Assembly: GCA_965658225.1 (NCBI GenBank)
Contig: CBFHRK010000002.1
Coordinates: 34,347-98,346, forward strand
DNA from: ECT2AJA-044 sp965658225
GTDB taxonomy: Bacteria; Bacteroidota; Bacteroidia; Flavobacteriales; ECT2AJA-044
Direction: 5' to 3'
DNA: 64,000 nucleotides
Positions 25,154 through 34,010 of the stretch are shown here, piece after piece. Each line of letters opens with the position of its first letter. The first letter of the stretch is position 1. Both the position numbers and the translations under genes were made by a program. A model generated the notes under the pieces. The model ran no database searches. It was not told the DNA's origin and worked only from the letters and a program-made list of their open reading frames with translations.

Positions 25154-27232
25154 ATGAAGAAACTCGGATCGGTACTACTTGCCTTATTCTTTGTCGGTAT
25201 TCTGAGCGTCTCCGCGCAAACTAAATACACTATACAAGCAGATCAGGCTTTCGATGCCCAGCTATATGCCCAAGCGGCAGAGCTGTATAAAAAGGCCTCG
25301 TCCAAAGAAAAAGATCGTCAAATCAAAGAGGAAATTACCTGGCGAATGGCTGAATGCTACCGCATGATGGGCGACTGGAGAAAAGCGGAGGGTTATTATA
25401 CAAGAGCTATCAAACGTCGTTATCCAGACCCAGCGGCTAAATTATATTTGGCCGACGTGCTTAAAGCACAAGGTGAATATGATGAAGCGATTATCGCTTA
25501 CGAAGAATACCGCGAAGCTGCTCCATCAGATCCCCGTGGTCGCGAGGGGGTAGAAAGCTGTAAAAAAGCACTAGAATGGCTTGAAACACCATCTCGCTAC
25601 GAGTTAGAGAACATCCGTGATTTCAATACTAAAGAAAATGATTTCGCTCCTTCTTGGGGAGATAAAGATCAAACGTCCATTATTTTTACTTCGCAACGTG
25701 AAGATGGTGCGGGAAAAGATATTGACGGATGGACGGATCAAGGTTTCATGGACCTTTATGAAAGTCATGAAGAACGCAAACGCGGCGGAAGAAGAAGTAG
25801 ATCTGGAGCAGAAAATGAAGCACCTACGTGGTCGGTGCCAGCCCCACTTCCAATTGAAATTAATACCAAGGCGCATGAAGGTTTCGCAACGGTAAATGAA
25901 CGCGGTAATATGTTGTTTTTCACTCGTTGTGAAAATCAAAAGAACTCTGGATTCCTAGGATGCAGAATTTACGTGGCCCGTAAAAAAGGAAAATCATGGG
26001 GTGAACCCGAATTGGTCAATGTAGATGTAGATTCAACATCATCCATCGGACACCCATTCCTAATCGATGATGAAACGATGCTCATAGCCGCCGATCTTGG
26101 TGGCGATGGTGGTCGTGATCTTTATAAGCTTACGTATAATAAGAGAGGTCGTTCTTGGGGAACGCCAGAGAACCTCGGATCTACGATTAATACAGTCGGT
26201 TTCGAGGGTTATCCGTTCGTTCACAAAGACGGTTACTTGTATTTTACTTCTGACGGCCATCCTGGAATGGGTGCTTGGGATATCTTCCGTGCTAAAATGA
26301 ACAGCGACGGTTCGTTTGGAGAGGTTGAAAACATGAAGAGTCCGATTAATTCGAACTCTGACGATTTCGCCTTAATTTTTAAGGGAGAAGAAGCAGCCAA
26401 TGGATACATGACTTCAAACCGTGAAGATGGACGTGGAGGTGATGATATTTACCGTGTGCGATTAAAACCATTGCTCTATGCTTTGCAAGGAGTTGTTACC
26501 GATACCAAGTCGGGTCGCGCCATTGACCGCGTTACCGTAAAACTAGTTGGTAGTGACGGAGCGGCTTTGGAAACAACAACGGATGAAACGGGCGCTTATG
26601 CATTCGGAGCCGATCAGTTGGCAGAAGGAGTTAACTATACCTTGAACTTTGAAGCAAAAGATTACCTGACAAAATCGGGAAGTGTAACTACTGTGGGCAT
26701 TCCACTTTCTGCATTTGAGGAATCTGGAGATGGATTTTTACATACCATCGAAATGAACAAAGAGCTAGATCCAATTAGAAAGCCCATTGTGCTTCCTAAA
26801 ATTGAGTATGACTTTAACAGTGCTGAACTCAGACCAGAGGCGATGGAGTCTCTAGATGGTTTAGTTGAGGTACTCGAAGACAACCCAAATATTACTATCG
26901 AGCTTCGTTCACATACGGATCATATTGGTAGTGACCCTGCTAACCAAGCACTTTCTCAACGTCGTGCTCAATCGTGTGTTGACTATCTAATTTCGAAAGG
27001 AATTGCCGAAGATCGTTTGGTGGCCGTCGGTATGGGAGAAAAAGAACCTTTCGTTATTGATGAAACGTATGCTGGACCTGATTACCTGAAAAATGGCGAT
27101 CGCTTGACAGAGGCATTCATCAACAGATTGAAAAGAGATAATGGTGATGAAGCTGATGAAGTAGCGCGTCAGTTGAATCGTAGAACGGATTTCCAAGTAA
27201 AAAGCAGAAATTACGTTCCTAAGAACCAATAG
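25154..27232 (+). CDS. TPR / beta-propeller / OmpA-C protein, PorE-like
   Basis: The 692-residue protein has a signal peptide (start MKKLGSVLLALFFVGILSVSAQ, shortened here to its ends), TPR units at about residues 25-150, PD40/WD40-like propeller strands at 160-435, a carboxypeptidase-regulatory-like domain at 455-540 (GVVTDTKSGRAIDRVTVKLV), and an OmpA C-terminal peptidoglycan-binding domain at 570-690 (ELRSHTDHIGSDPANQALSQ). This order is that of PorE, a T9SS-associated protein of Porphyromonas gingivalis that links the machinery to peptidoglycan. PorE is a lipoprotein, while this one has an ordinary signal peptide, so a specific T9SS role is inferred. I chose the ATG at 25154 for the signal peptide. 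Confidence 0.85.
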   Translation: MKKLGSVLLALFFVGILSVSAQTKYTIQADQAFDAQLYAQAAELYKKASSKEKDRQIKEEITWRMAECYRMMGDWRKAEGYYTRAIKRRYPDPAAKLYLADVLKAQGEYDEAIIAYEEYREAAPSDPRGREGVESCKKALEWLETPSRYELENIRDFNTKENDFAPSWGDKDQTSIIFTSQREDGAGKDIDGWTDQGFMDLYESHEERKRGGRRSRSGAENEAPTWSVPAPLPIEINTKAHEGFATVNERGNMLFFTRCENQKNSGFLGCRIYVARKKGKSWGEPELVNVDVDSTSSIGHPFLIDDETMLIAADLGGDGGRDLYKLTYNKRGRSWGTPENLGSTINTVGFEGYPFVHKDGYLYFTSDGHPGMGAWDIFRAKMNSDGSFGEVENMKSPINSNSDDFALIFKGEEAANGYMTSNREDGRGGDDIYRVRLKPLLYALQGVVTDTKSGRAIDRVTVKLVGSDGAALETTTDETGAYAFGADQLAEGVNYTLNFEAKDYLTKSGSVTTVGIPLSAFEESGDGFLHTIEMNKELDPIRKPIVLPKIEYDFNSAELRPEAMESLDGLVEVLEDNPNITIELRSHTDHIGSDPANQALSQRRAQSCVDYLISKGIAEDRLVAVGMGEKEPFVIDETYAGPDYLKNGDRLTEAFINRLKRDNGDEADEVARQLNRRTDFQVKSRNYVPKNQ

Positions 27233-27255
27233 GTATTTTTGACAAAAAGAATAAA

Positions 27256-27286
27256 GCGTCCCGGACAATTCCGGGATGCTTTTTTA
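27256..27286 (+). terminator. Terminator between the PorE-like gene and purM
   Basis: GCGTCCCGG and CCGGGATGC pair (one wobble) around ACAATT, followed by a T run. It ends about ten bases before the purM start codon. Confidence 0.8.
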
Positions 27287-27296
27287 TTTTACAGTA

Positions 27297-28466
27297 ATGA
27301 GTCAACAAGAAAGATACAATCAAAGAGGAGTGTCCGCATCGAAAGAGGATGTTCACAAAGCCATTAAGAATATTGACAAAGGCCTTTTTCCAAAGGCTTT
27401 TTGTAAAATAATTCCCGATACCCTTACGGGCAGCGAAGAACATTGTATTGTCATGCATGCGGATGGCGCCGGAACGAAATCGTCCTTAGCCTATTTATAT
27501 TGGAAAGAGACCGGTGATGAGTCGGTGTGGAAAGGAATCGCCCAAGACGCACTGGTAATGAATCTCGACGATTTACTTTGTGTAGGCGCCGTGGATAATA
27601 TTCTTCTCAGTTCAACCATCGGACGAAACAAAAACTTAATACCAGGCTCGGTAATTAGCGCGCTTATTAACGGAACAGAAGAGTTACTTGCTCAGCTTCG
27701 TGAAAGCGGTATTGATATCATAAGTACGGGTGGCGAAACCGCAGATGTGGGTGATTTAGTTCGCACCATTATCGTCGATTCTACGGTTACTTGTCGCATG
27801 CGCAGAGACGAAGTAATAAGTAATCACCGAATCGTTCCCGGAGATGTAATTGTCGGCATGGCTAGTTTTGGTCAAAGTACGTATGAATCCGCCTATAACG
27901 GCGGGATGGGCTCCAACGGCCTCACTTCCGCCCGTCACGATGTCTTCGGAAAATACCTCGCCCAAAAGTACCCGGAAAGCTTCGACCCTCAAGTTCCTAA
28001 TGATCTAGTTTACTCGGGATCAAAAAAACTGACCGACCCAGTTGAGGGTGTTGACGTAGACGCAGGAAAATTAGTGCTAGCACCTACGCGCACCTATGCT
28101 CCTGTGATTAAAAAAATCCTGGAGGAACGACGAAATCAAATACACGGAATGGTGCATTGCAGTGGTGGCGCCCAAACTAAAGTGCTCCACTTCGTTGACG
28201 ATGTACATATCATAAAAGATAATTTATTCGATATTCCTCCGCTTTTTAGACTTATTCAAGAAGAAAGCGGAACCGATTGGAAAGAGATGTACCAGGTGTT
28301 CAATATGGGGCACAGAATGGAGTTGTACGTTCCCGAAACAGAGGCAGAACGAATAATTTCAATTTCTGAATCCTTCGGTATTCCAGCACAAATCGTCGGA
28401 AGAGTGGAAGAGGGTTCGAAACAACTCACCATTAAAAGTGAACATGGCACCTTCGTTTATCATTAA
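27297..28466 (+). CDS. purM: Phosphoribosylformylglycinamidine cyclo-ligase (AIR synthase)
   Basis: PurM makes 5-aminoimidazole ribonucleotide from FGAM with ATP, step five of purine synthesis. The 389-residue protein has the family strings MHADGAGTKSSLAYLY near residue 49, GIAQDALVMNLDDLLCVGA near 83 and STGGETADVGDL near 143. It is longer than the roughly 345-residue E. coli enzyme, as is typical of the Bacteroidota form. I prefer the ATG at 27297 (MSQQERYNQRG); a start at 27276 would lie inside the upstream terminator. prfA follows after six bases, then pyrF, giving a small translation and nucleotide operon. Confidence 0.94.
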   Translation: MSQQERYNQRGVSASKEDVHKAIKNIDKGLFPKAFCKIIPDTLTGSEEHCIVMHADGAGTKSSLAYLYWKETGDESVWKGIAQDALVMNLDDLLCVGAVDNILLSSTIGRNKNLIPGSVISALINGTEELLAQLRESGIDIISTGGETADVGDLVRTIIVDSTVTCRMRRDEVISNHRIVPGDVIVGMASFGQSTYESAYNGGMGSNGLTSARHDVFGKYLAQKYPESFDPQVPNDLVYSGSKKLTDPVEGVDVDAGKLVLAPTRTYAPVIKKILEERRNQIHGMVHCSGGAQTKVLHFVDDVHIIKDNLFDIPPLFRLIQEESGTDWKEMYQVFNMGHRMELYVPETEAERIISISESFGIPAQIVGRVEEGSKQLTIKSEHGTFVYH

Positions 28467-28472
28467 ATAAAT

Positions 28473-29561
28473 ATGGAGCTTTTAGAAAGACTAGACGGAA
28501 TAAGTAGACGCTTTCACGATTTGGCAACGCAAATCAGTGATCCAGGCGTTATGGCCGATATGAAGCGCTATATAGACCTAAGTAAACAGTACAAAGAACT
28601 GGAACCTGTGGTTAAGGCAGCTGAAGAATACAAGAACCTGATTGAAGGTATAGAAGAAGCAAAGGCGATGCTCGAGTCGGAAACCGATCCCGAACTGCGA
28701 GAAATGGCCAAGATGGAACTCGACGAACTCGAACCTCAAGAAGAAGCCTGGACGGAAAGAATAAAAATTTTGCTGATCCCGAAAGATCCAGAAGACGCGA
28801 AGAATTCGGTCATGGAGATCCGAGCGGGAACTGGAGGAGACGAGGCAAGTCTGTTTGCCGGAGACTTATACCGGATGTATACCAAGTACGCCGAAAATGA
28901 AGGTTTCAAAACAGAGTTGGTTGACTATACAGAAGGCACAGCGGGTGGATTCAAAGAAATCATTTTCAACATTAATGGCGATGGTGCCTACGGTCTTTTC
29001 AAGTACGAATCCGGGGTTCACCGCGTCCAAAGGGTACCCGCCACGGAAACACAAGGTCGCGTGCATACATCTGCAGCAACGGTGGCCGTCCTGCCGGAGG
29101 CAGAAGAATTCGATGTTGACATCGATATGAACGACATTAAAAAGGAAACGTATTGCAGTTCGGGACCCGGAGGGCAATCGGTAAATACCACGTATTCAGC
29201 CGTGCGACTAACACATCAACCCACTGGAATTGTAGCTCAATGCCAAGATCAAAAATCGCAAATCAAAAATTTCGACAAAGCCTTAAAAGTACTCCGCAGC
29301 CGTATTTACGAACGCGAACTACAAAAACATTTAGATGAAATTTCGAGTAAGCGAAAGACTATGGTAAGTACTGGTGATCGATCGGCGAAAATTAGAACCT
29401 ATAATTTCCCGCAAGGGCGAGTAACCGATCATCGGATCAACTTAACTCTGTACAACTTGGCGGAAGTTATGAACGGCGATTTAAAAAAGGTAAGCGACGA
29501 ACTACAACTGGTCGAAAATGCCGAAAAAATGAAAGAAGGAAATCTGAACGAAGCAGTATGA
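28473..29561 (+). CDS. prfA: Peptide chain release factor 1
   Basis: RF1 recognises UAA and UAG stop codons and triggers peptide release on the ribosome. The 362-residue protein carries the catalytic GGQ motif in SSGPGGQSVNTTYSAVRLTH near residues 228-247 and the N-terminal helical region. The anticodon-mimicking PxT motif shows as PATETQGRVHTSA near 188, which is the RF1 type (RF2 has SPF). It lies between purM and pyrF, six bases after purM, and its stop overlaps the pyrF start. No prmC methyltransferase gene is adjacent. Confidence 0.96.
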   Translation: MELLERLDGISRRFHDLATQISDPGVMADMKRYIDLSKQYKELEPVVKAAEEYKNLIEGIEEAKAMLESETDPELREMAKMELDELEPQEEAWTERIKILLIPKDPEDAKNSVMEIRAGTGGDEASLFAGDLYRMYTKYAENEGFKTELVDYTEGTAGGFKEIIFNINGDGAYGLFKYESGVHRVQRVPATETQGRVHTSAATVAVLPEAEEFDVDIDMNDIKKETYCSSGPGGQSVNTTYSAVRLTHQPTGIVAQCQDQKSQIKNFDKALKVLRSRIYERELQKHLDEISSKRKTMVSTGDRSAKIRTYNFPQGRVTDHRINLTLYNLAEVMNGDLKKVSDELQLVENAEKMKEGNLNEAV

Positions 29562-30370
29562 CACGGGCAGAACTTGTTGAGCAAATACGTTTGAAAAAAA
29601 ACTTTTTGTGCATTGGTCTGGATCCTGATCTAGATAAAATGCCGGATTCCGTTTTAAGTACGGATGATCCAATCTTCGAATTCAATAAGGCCATCATTGA
29701 TGCAACGCACGATTTATGTGTTGCCTACAAACCGAATACGGCTTTTTATGAGGCGCAGGGTTTGTCCGGTTTGCAAAGTCTGGTGAAAACGATTGATTAC
29801 CTCAACGCTCAATATCCGAATCACTTTACCATTGCCGATGCAAAACGGGGCGATATTGGCAATACCAGTCGCATGTACGCAAAAGCGTTTCTTAGCGAAT
29901 GGGCATTCGATTCAATTACCGTAGCACCCTACATGGGCTCCGATTCCGTTTCTCCCTTCCTAACGGAAGGACCCGGAAAATGGGCCATCGTATTAGCTCT
30001 TACTTCAAATCAAGGCGCAAGCGATTTTCAAAAGAAGAGCACGGGTAATCAGTTATTATTCGAAGAAGTGCTGAGCACTTCGAGATCTTGGGGTACCCCT
30101 GAAAATATGATGTACGTGGTAGGCGCGACTCAGGCTGAAGCTCTTCGTGAAGTCCGAGCTATAGTGCCCGATCATTTCTTATTAGTACCGGGCGTTGGGG
30201 CCCAAGGAGGCTCTTTGGAAGAGGTAGCGGAAAATGGATGTAATGCCGATGTAGGACTCCTAGTGAATAGTTCACGTGGTATTCTTTATGCTGGTAAGGA
30301 TGCAGATTTTGCCGAAAAAGCGCGAGAAGAAGCAAAAAAGTTGGCCCTGAGCATGGCTAAGTACTGCTGA
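29558..30370 (+). CDS. pyrF: Orotidine 5'-phosphate decarboxylase
   Basis: PyrF converts OMP to UMP, the last step of de novo pyrimidine synthesis. The 270-residue length and the catalytic string ADAKRGDIGNTSRMYAKAF near residues 92-110, with the Lys and Asp residues of the active site, fit the longer (type 2) family. VPGVGAQGGSLEE near 208 binds phosphate. Its ATG overlaps the prfA stop (ATGA), so it is translationally coupled to prfA. DUF2851 follows after 47 bases. Confidence 0.95.
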   Translation: MTRAELVEQIRLKKNFLCIGLDPDLDKMPDSVLSTDDPIFEFNKAIIDATHDLCVAYKPNTAFYEAQGLSGLQSLVKTIDYLNAQYPNHFTIADAKRGDIGNTSRMYAKAFLSEWAFDSITVAPYMGSDSVSPFLTEGPGKWAIVLALTSNQGASDFQKKSTGNQLLFEEVLSTSRSWGTPENMMYVVGATQAEALREVRAIVPDHFLLVPGVGAQGGSLEEVAENGCNADVGLLVNSSRGILYAGKDADFAEKAREEAKKLALSMAKYC

Positions 30371-30417
30371 TCCATTATTATTGTCAAAGTCAGAACGGCG
30401 AAAACTAGTTCGCCCGA

Positions 30418-31644
30418 ATGGAAGAGTCATTTCTTCATTTTATCTGGAAATACAAAAAGTACAATCGGAACGATTTAAAAACGGTTCAAGCGGAAAGCGT
30501 ATCCGTTATTGACCCGGGATTTGAGCACACCTCCGCAGGCCCTGATTTTCGGATGGCTCGCGTAATTATTGATGGAACCGAATGGGCCGGGGCCGTTGAA
30601 ATTCACGTGCGCTCCTCTGATTGGTACCGGCATAAGCACCAAACGGACCCTAATTACGATTCCGTCATTCTGCATGTCGTTTGGACCGACGATCGGCCCG
30701 TGAGGGCCAAGGGAGCGCTTATACCAACATTAGAATTAGAAAGTCTGGTACCCAGAATTACGCTCGATCGGTGGAACGAGCTTCGAGCCGATATGCATTG
30801 GATACCCTGCGAACCTTTTTTAGCGGAGCTAGAAAATTCTTTTATCTGGTCAAAGCACTGGGAACGTATGGCCATTGAACGACTCGAAACGAATGAGGGC
30901 AGTTGGAATATGCGCTTGAATGCCAACCACAATCACTGGGAAGAAACTCTTTTTCAGCTTATAGGTCGATCCTTTGGATTGAAAGAGAATGCCGATCCCA
31001 TGGAACAGCTTGGCCGGTATACTCCGCTTCGGATTTTAAAAAGGGAACGGGGAAACTTTAACAATGTGTTTGCACTTTATTTGGGCCAGGCCGGATTGTT
31101 GCTAAGCGCAAAAAAGAATAAATGGCCCAAGGCTTACAGTGAACAATACGCGACACTCAGAAAAAAATATTGGCTCGAACCATTACCCGAACATCTTTGG
31201 AGATTTGGAGGAATTAGACCGCCTAATTTTCCGACGGCGCGACTCAAACAGTGGCTTACTCTTTATTGCCATACGCCGCACTTGCTATCTCATCTGCTCG
31301 AGCTAAAGGATTTACGCGATTGGATTGATTTTTCCCGGAAGTCTATTGGCGAGGGCTTTGGAAAAGAGAAGGCCTATTCGCTCGCCGTGAATGCAATCAT
31401 TCCTTTTTTCTTCTATTACGGGAGGTGGACGGGAGATTTAAACCTTCAAGAAAAGGCACTTAATTGGCTGCACGATTGCCCAAAAGAGAACAATAGAATT
31501 ACGCGGGCGTTTCGAGAACGTTTTGTGCCTATTCGCAACGGAATGGAGAGTCAGGCCGCAATTCATCAATTTCACCAATACTGTAGGCCTAAAAAATGTG
31601 TACTTTGCAGTATTGGCAAAAAAGTTTTAAATCGGACCAAATGA
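30418..31644 (+). CDS. DUF2851 family protein
   Basis: This 408-residue protein matches DUF2851, which I know from Bacteroidota and which has no settled function. The N-terminal third is the most distinctive: SAGPDFRMARVIIDG near residue 40, WAGAVEIHVRSSDWYRHKH near 58-76 and YDSVILHVVWTDDRP near 81-95, rich in Asp, Glu and His as in metal-dependent enzymes; this is inference. The C terminus carries three cysteines, Cys389, Cys394 and Cys397 (CRPKKCVLC). No signal peptide is visible, so it is probably cytoplasmic. Its stop overlaps the start of a PspC-domain gene. Confidence 0.85.
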   Translation: MEESFLHFIWKYKKYNRNDLKTVQAESVSVIDPGFEHTSAGPDFRMARVIIDGTEWAGAVEIHVRSSDWYRHKHQTDPNYDSVILHVVWTDDRPVRAKGALIPTLELESLVPRITLDRWNELRADMHWIPCEPFLAELENSFIWSKHWERMAIERLETNEGSWNMRLNANHNHWEETLFQLIGRSFGLKENADPMEQLGRYTPLRILKRERGNFNNVFALYLGQAGLLLSAKKNKWPKAYSEQYATLRKKYWLEPLPEHLWRFGGIRPPNFPTARLKQWLTLYCHTPHLLSHLLELKDLRDWIDFSRKSIGEGFGKEKAYSLAVNAIIPFFFYYGRWTGDLNLQEKALNWLHDCPKENNRITRAFRERFVPIRNGMESQAAIHQFHQYCRPKKCVLCSIGKKVLNRTK

Positions 31645-31862
31645 TAGAAAAAATAAGATCCTTTTTCGAGAAGAACGGTTTTGAAGTGTCGAGCCGTTTA
31701 GGTCAGCGCATTGGTTTAAGCGCTGATTTAGTGCGTTTATTTTTCATTTATACTTCCTTTGTCACCTTTGGTTCTCCGCTCATTATCTACCTAACTTTAG
31801 CGTTCATGATGCGTACCAAAGATTATTTAGTTCAACGAAGAGTATCCGTTTTCGACCTTTAG
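31641..31862 (+). CDS. PspC-domain small membrane protein (first copy)
   Basis: The 73-residue protein has a PspC-like core: a short amphipathic N terminus (MIEKIRSFFEKNGFEVSS), then LGQRIGLSADLVRLFFIYTS and a membrane segment ending at LAFMMRTKD. PspC proteins are inner-membrane partners of stress responses in other bacteria. The start ATG at 31641 overlaps the DUF2851 stop (ATGA); the longer reading from 31596 would overlap it by almost 50 bases. The K+ channel gene begins three bases after its stop, and a second PspC gene follows the channel. Confidence 0.82.
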   Translation: MIEKIRSFFEKNGFEVSSRLGQRIGLSADLVRLFFIYTSFVTFGSPLIIYLTLAFMMRTKDYLVQRRVSVFDL

Positions 31863-31865
31863 AAT

Positions 31866-32888
31866 TTGAATTCACAATCGTTTTATAATCGTATAAAAAT
31901 TACGCTGGTTTTTCTTTTCAGCGTAATTGCCGTTGGCGTCTCGGGCTTCATGCTCATTGAAGGCTACACTTTTATTGAAGCCTTCTACATGACCATCATT
32001 ACAGTTTCTACTGTGGGCTTTAAAGAGGTACGCGCACTTTCGCCCTCCGGGCAGATCTTTACTATCTTCCTTATCATAACCAGTTTTGGTACCTTCGCCT
32101 ATGCTATTTCTGTACTCAGCCAGAGTTTAATAAACGGCGAAGTACGCAGAGCCTTAATCGACCGACAAGTCTATAGAAAAGTGAATAAATTGAATAATCA
32201 TGTAATCGTCTGTGGCTACGGCCGAAATGGCCGTCAGGCTGTGCGTAAGCTCCATGCCTATGGAATGGAGTACGTTGTCATTGAACGTGAAGATGAACGG
32301 GTTGAGCGTCTAAAAAGAGAAGGTATTCCGTGGGTTCAAGGTGATAGCACCCAAGATGGCGTGTTAGAGCGGGCAGGAGTAGCCAAAGCGAGTGCTTTAA
32401 TAACCACCTTGCCATCCGACGCAGAAAATCTGTTCGTTGTTCTCTCGGCACGCGAGTTTAACAAAACAATGACCGTAATTGCACGAGCATCAAGTGAAAA
32501 CAGTGAGCGCAAGTTTAAATCGGCTGGCGCCACCAATGTTATTATGCCCGACAAAGTAGGAGGTGCGCACATGGCGTCTTTAGTGGTCACGCCGGATGTA
32601 GTTGAATTTCTCGATCATATTTCAGTTGAAGGTAGTGCTGCAATCAACCTAGAAGAAGTTCGCGTTGACGAAATTCCCGCGAAATTTCAAATGAAATCTT
32701 TGATTGAATTGGGTATCCGAAATGTAACAGGATGTAATGTAATCGGATTCAAAACGCCCGAAGGTGAATATGTTATTAATCCGGCTGCGGATACCAAACT
32801 GGTTCCGAATTCAAAGCTCTTCGTTCTTGGTGTACCGGAACAAATAAATAAACTCAATAACCTATTTCTACTCGATAAAAACGATTAA
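31866..32888 (+). CDS. Potassium-channel-like protein with RCK (TrkA-N) domain
   Basis: This 340-residue protein has two membrane helices (about residues 10-30 and 62-85) around a pore loop, then an RCK/TrkA-N domain (NHVIVCGYGRNGRQAVRKL near 110, VIEREDERVERL near 135) and a TrkA-C-like end. That is the design of MthK-type ligand-gated channels. The filter reads TVGFKE at residues 49-54 instead of TVGYGD, so the second glycine is replaced by lysine. The start is TTG at 31866, three bases after the first PspC gene; a second PspC gene begins two bases after the stop. Ion selectivity should not be assumed. Confidence 0.85.
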   Translation: MNSQSFYNRIKITLVFLFSVIAVGVSGFMLIEGYTFIEAFYMTIITVSTVGFKEVRALSPSGQIFTIFLIITSFGTFAYAISVLSQSLINGEVRRALIDRQVYRKVNKLNNHVIVCGYGRNGRQAVRKLHAYGMEYVVIEREDERVERLKREGIPWVQGDSTQDGVLERAGVAKASALITTLPSDAENLFVVLSAREFNKTMTVIARASSENSERKFKSAGATNVIMPDKVGGAHMASLVVTPDVVEFLDHISVEGSAAINLEEVRVDEIPAKFQMKSLIELGIRNVTGCNVIGFKTPEGEYVINPAADTKLVPNSKLFVLGVPEQINKLNNLFLLDKND

Positions 32889-32890
32889 TC

Positions 32891-33055
32891 ATGACTGAAC
32901 CAAAGTTTTTAGGCGTCTGTGCTTGGCTTGCCGATAAATTCGATCTCGATGTTTCCGGAGTCCGCCTGGTGTGGATTATTGTAACCCTGCTTGGAATTGG
33001 AACACCTGTTTTGATCTACTTTATTTTAGCCTTGATTAAACCGAAAGATTGGTAG
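32891..33055 (+). CDS. PspC-domain small membrane protein (second copy)
   Basis: This 54-residue gene reads MTEPKFLGVCAWLADKFDLD, then VSGVRLVWIIVTLLGIGTPV and a membrane segment ending LALIKPKDW. The alternating pattern LGVCAWLADKF...VRLVWII is the core of the PspC domain, almost without extensions. It starts two bases after the channel stop and ends one base before the next gene, so it belongs to the same transcription unit. It shares the domain with the first PspC gene but differs in sequence, so the two are not a recent duplication. Confidence 0.8.
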   Translation: MTEPKFLGVCAWLADKFDLDVSGVRLVWIIVTLLGIGTPVLIYFILALIKPKDW

Positions 33056-33056
33056 A

Positions 33057-33953
33057 ATGAAAATTCTTATAACTGGATCGAACGGCCTTCTTGGCCAGAA
33101 ACTCATTCATTTAATTGCCTCTGACAAAAATTGCGAGCTCATCGCTACCTCCAGAGGTCCCAATCGCACTAAAATGACTGAGGGATATGTGTACGAGCCA
33201 TTGGATCTCACAAATTCCGTTGAAGTACACGACCTCATTTTCGGGCACGAACCGGACGTAGTTATAAATACCGCGGCAATGACCAACGTCGATGAATGCG
33301 AAGACAATAAAGAGCTCTGCGATGCGCTGAACGTTCAAGCAGTTTCCGACCTCGTTGAAGTCTGTGAACAAGTAGACGCCCACTTGATTCACGTATCTAC
33401 GGATTTCATTTTTGATGGCTTGGATGGGCTTTATCGAGAAGATGATGAACCGAATCCGGTCAACTATTACGGCGAGTCTAAGTTAAAAGGGGAGGAAATC
33501 GTCAAAAAGGCGAAGTGTCCATGGTCTATTCTAAGAACCGTTTTGGTGTACGGAGTGGCAGATGATATGAGTCGTTCCAACATCGTATTATGGGCAAAAG
33601 GAGCCCTTGAAAAAGGAAGTCCATTGAAAATTGTCGACGATCAATTCCGCACGCCAACCTTGGCCGAAGATCTGGCAATGGGCTGCTTTTTAACAGCAAA
33701 AAAGCAAGCGCGCGGTGTGTTTAATATTTCGGGAGATGATTTCATGTCTATATATGAGCTGGTCGATCGCGTCGCTAAGTTTTACGGGCATCCTACCGAA
33801 CAGGTAACCCCAGTAAGCTCCACAGGTCTGAACCAAAGAGCTGGGCGCCCACCAAAAACGGGTTTCTTTATCGATAAAGCTCGGTCTGTTTTGGGTTACC
33901 AACCCCACTCATTTGAACAGGGATTAGCGTTAGTACAAGAGCAGTTGGCCTAG
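33057..33953 (+). CDS. SDR family reductase, RmlD-like
   Basis: The 298-residue protein is an extended short-chain dehydrogenase/reductase resembling RmlD (dTDP-4-dehydrorhamnose reductase). It has the NAD(P)-binding motif TGSNGLLGQKL near residues 6-16, the NTAAMTNVDECE string near 71-82, STDFIFDG near 108 and the catalytic YYGESKLKGE (YxxxK) near 136-145. RmlA, B and C are not nearby, so a role in dTDP-rhamnose synthesis is uncertain and another nucleotide-sugar or small-carbonyl substrate is possible. It begins one base after the second PspC gene. Confidence 0.85.
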   Translation: MKILITGSNGLLGQKLIHLIASDKNCELIATSRGPNRTKMTEGYVYEPLDLTNSVEVHDLIFGHEPDVVINTAAMTNVDECEDNKELCDALNVQAVSDLVEVCEQVDAHLIHVSTDFIFDGLDGLYREDDEPNPVNYYGESKLKGEEIVKKAKCPWSILRTVLVYGVADDMSRSNIVLWAKGALEKGSPLKIVDDQFRTPTLAEDLAMGCFLTAKKQARGVFNISGDDFMSIYELVDRVAKFYGHPTEQVTPVSSTGLNQRAGRPPKTGFFIDKARSVLGYQPHSFEQGLALVQEQLA

Positions 33954-34010
33954 CTACATTTGCTTACGGCCTATAATTTCTCGATTATTGTCATTCATTA
34001 AACGAACTTC

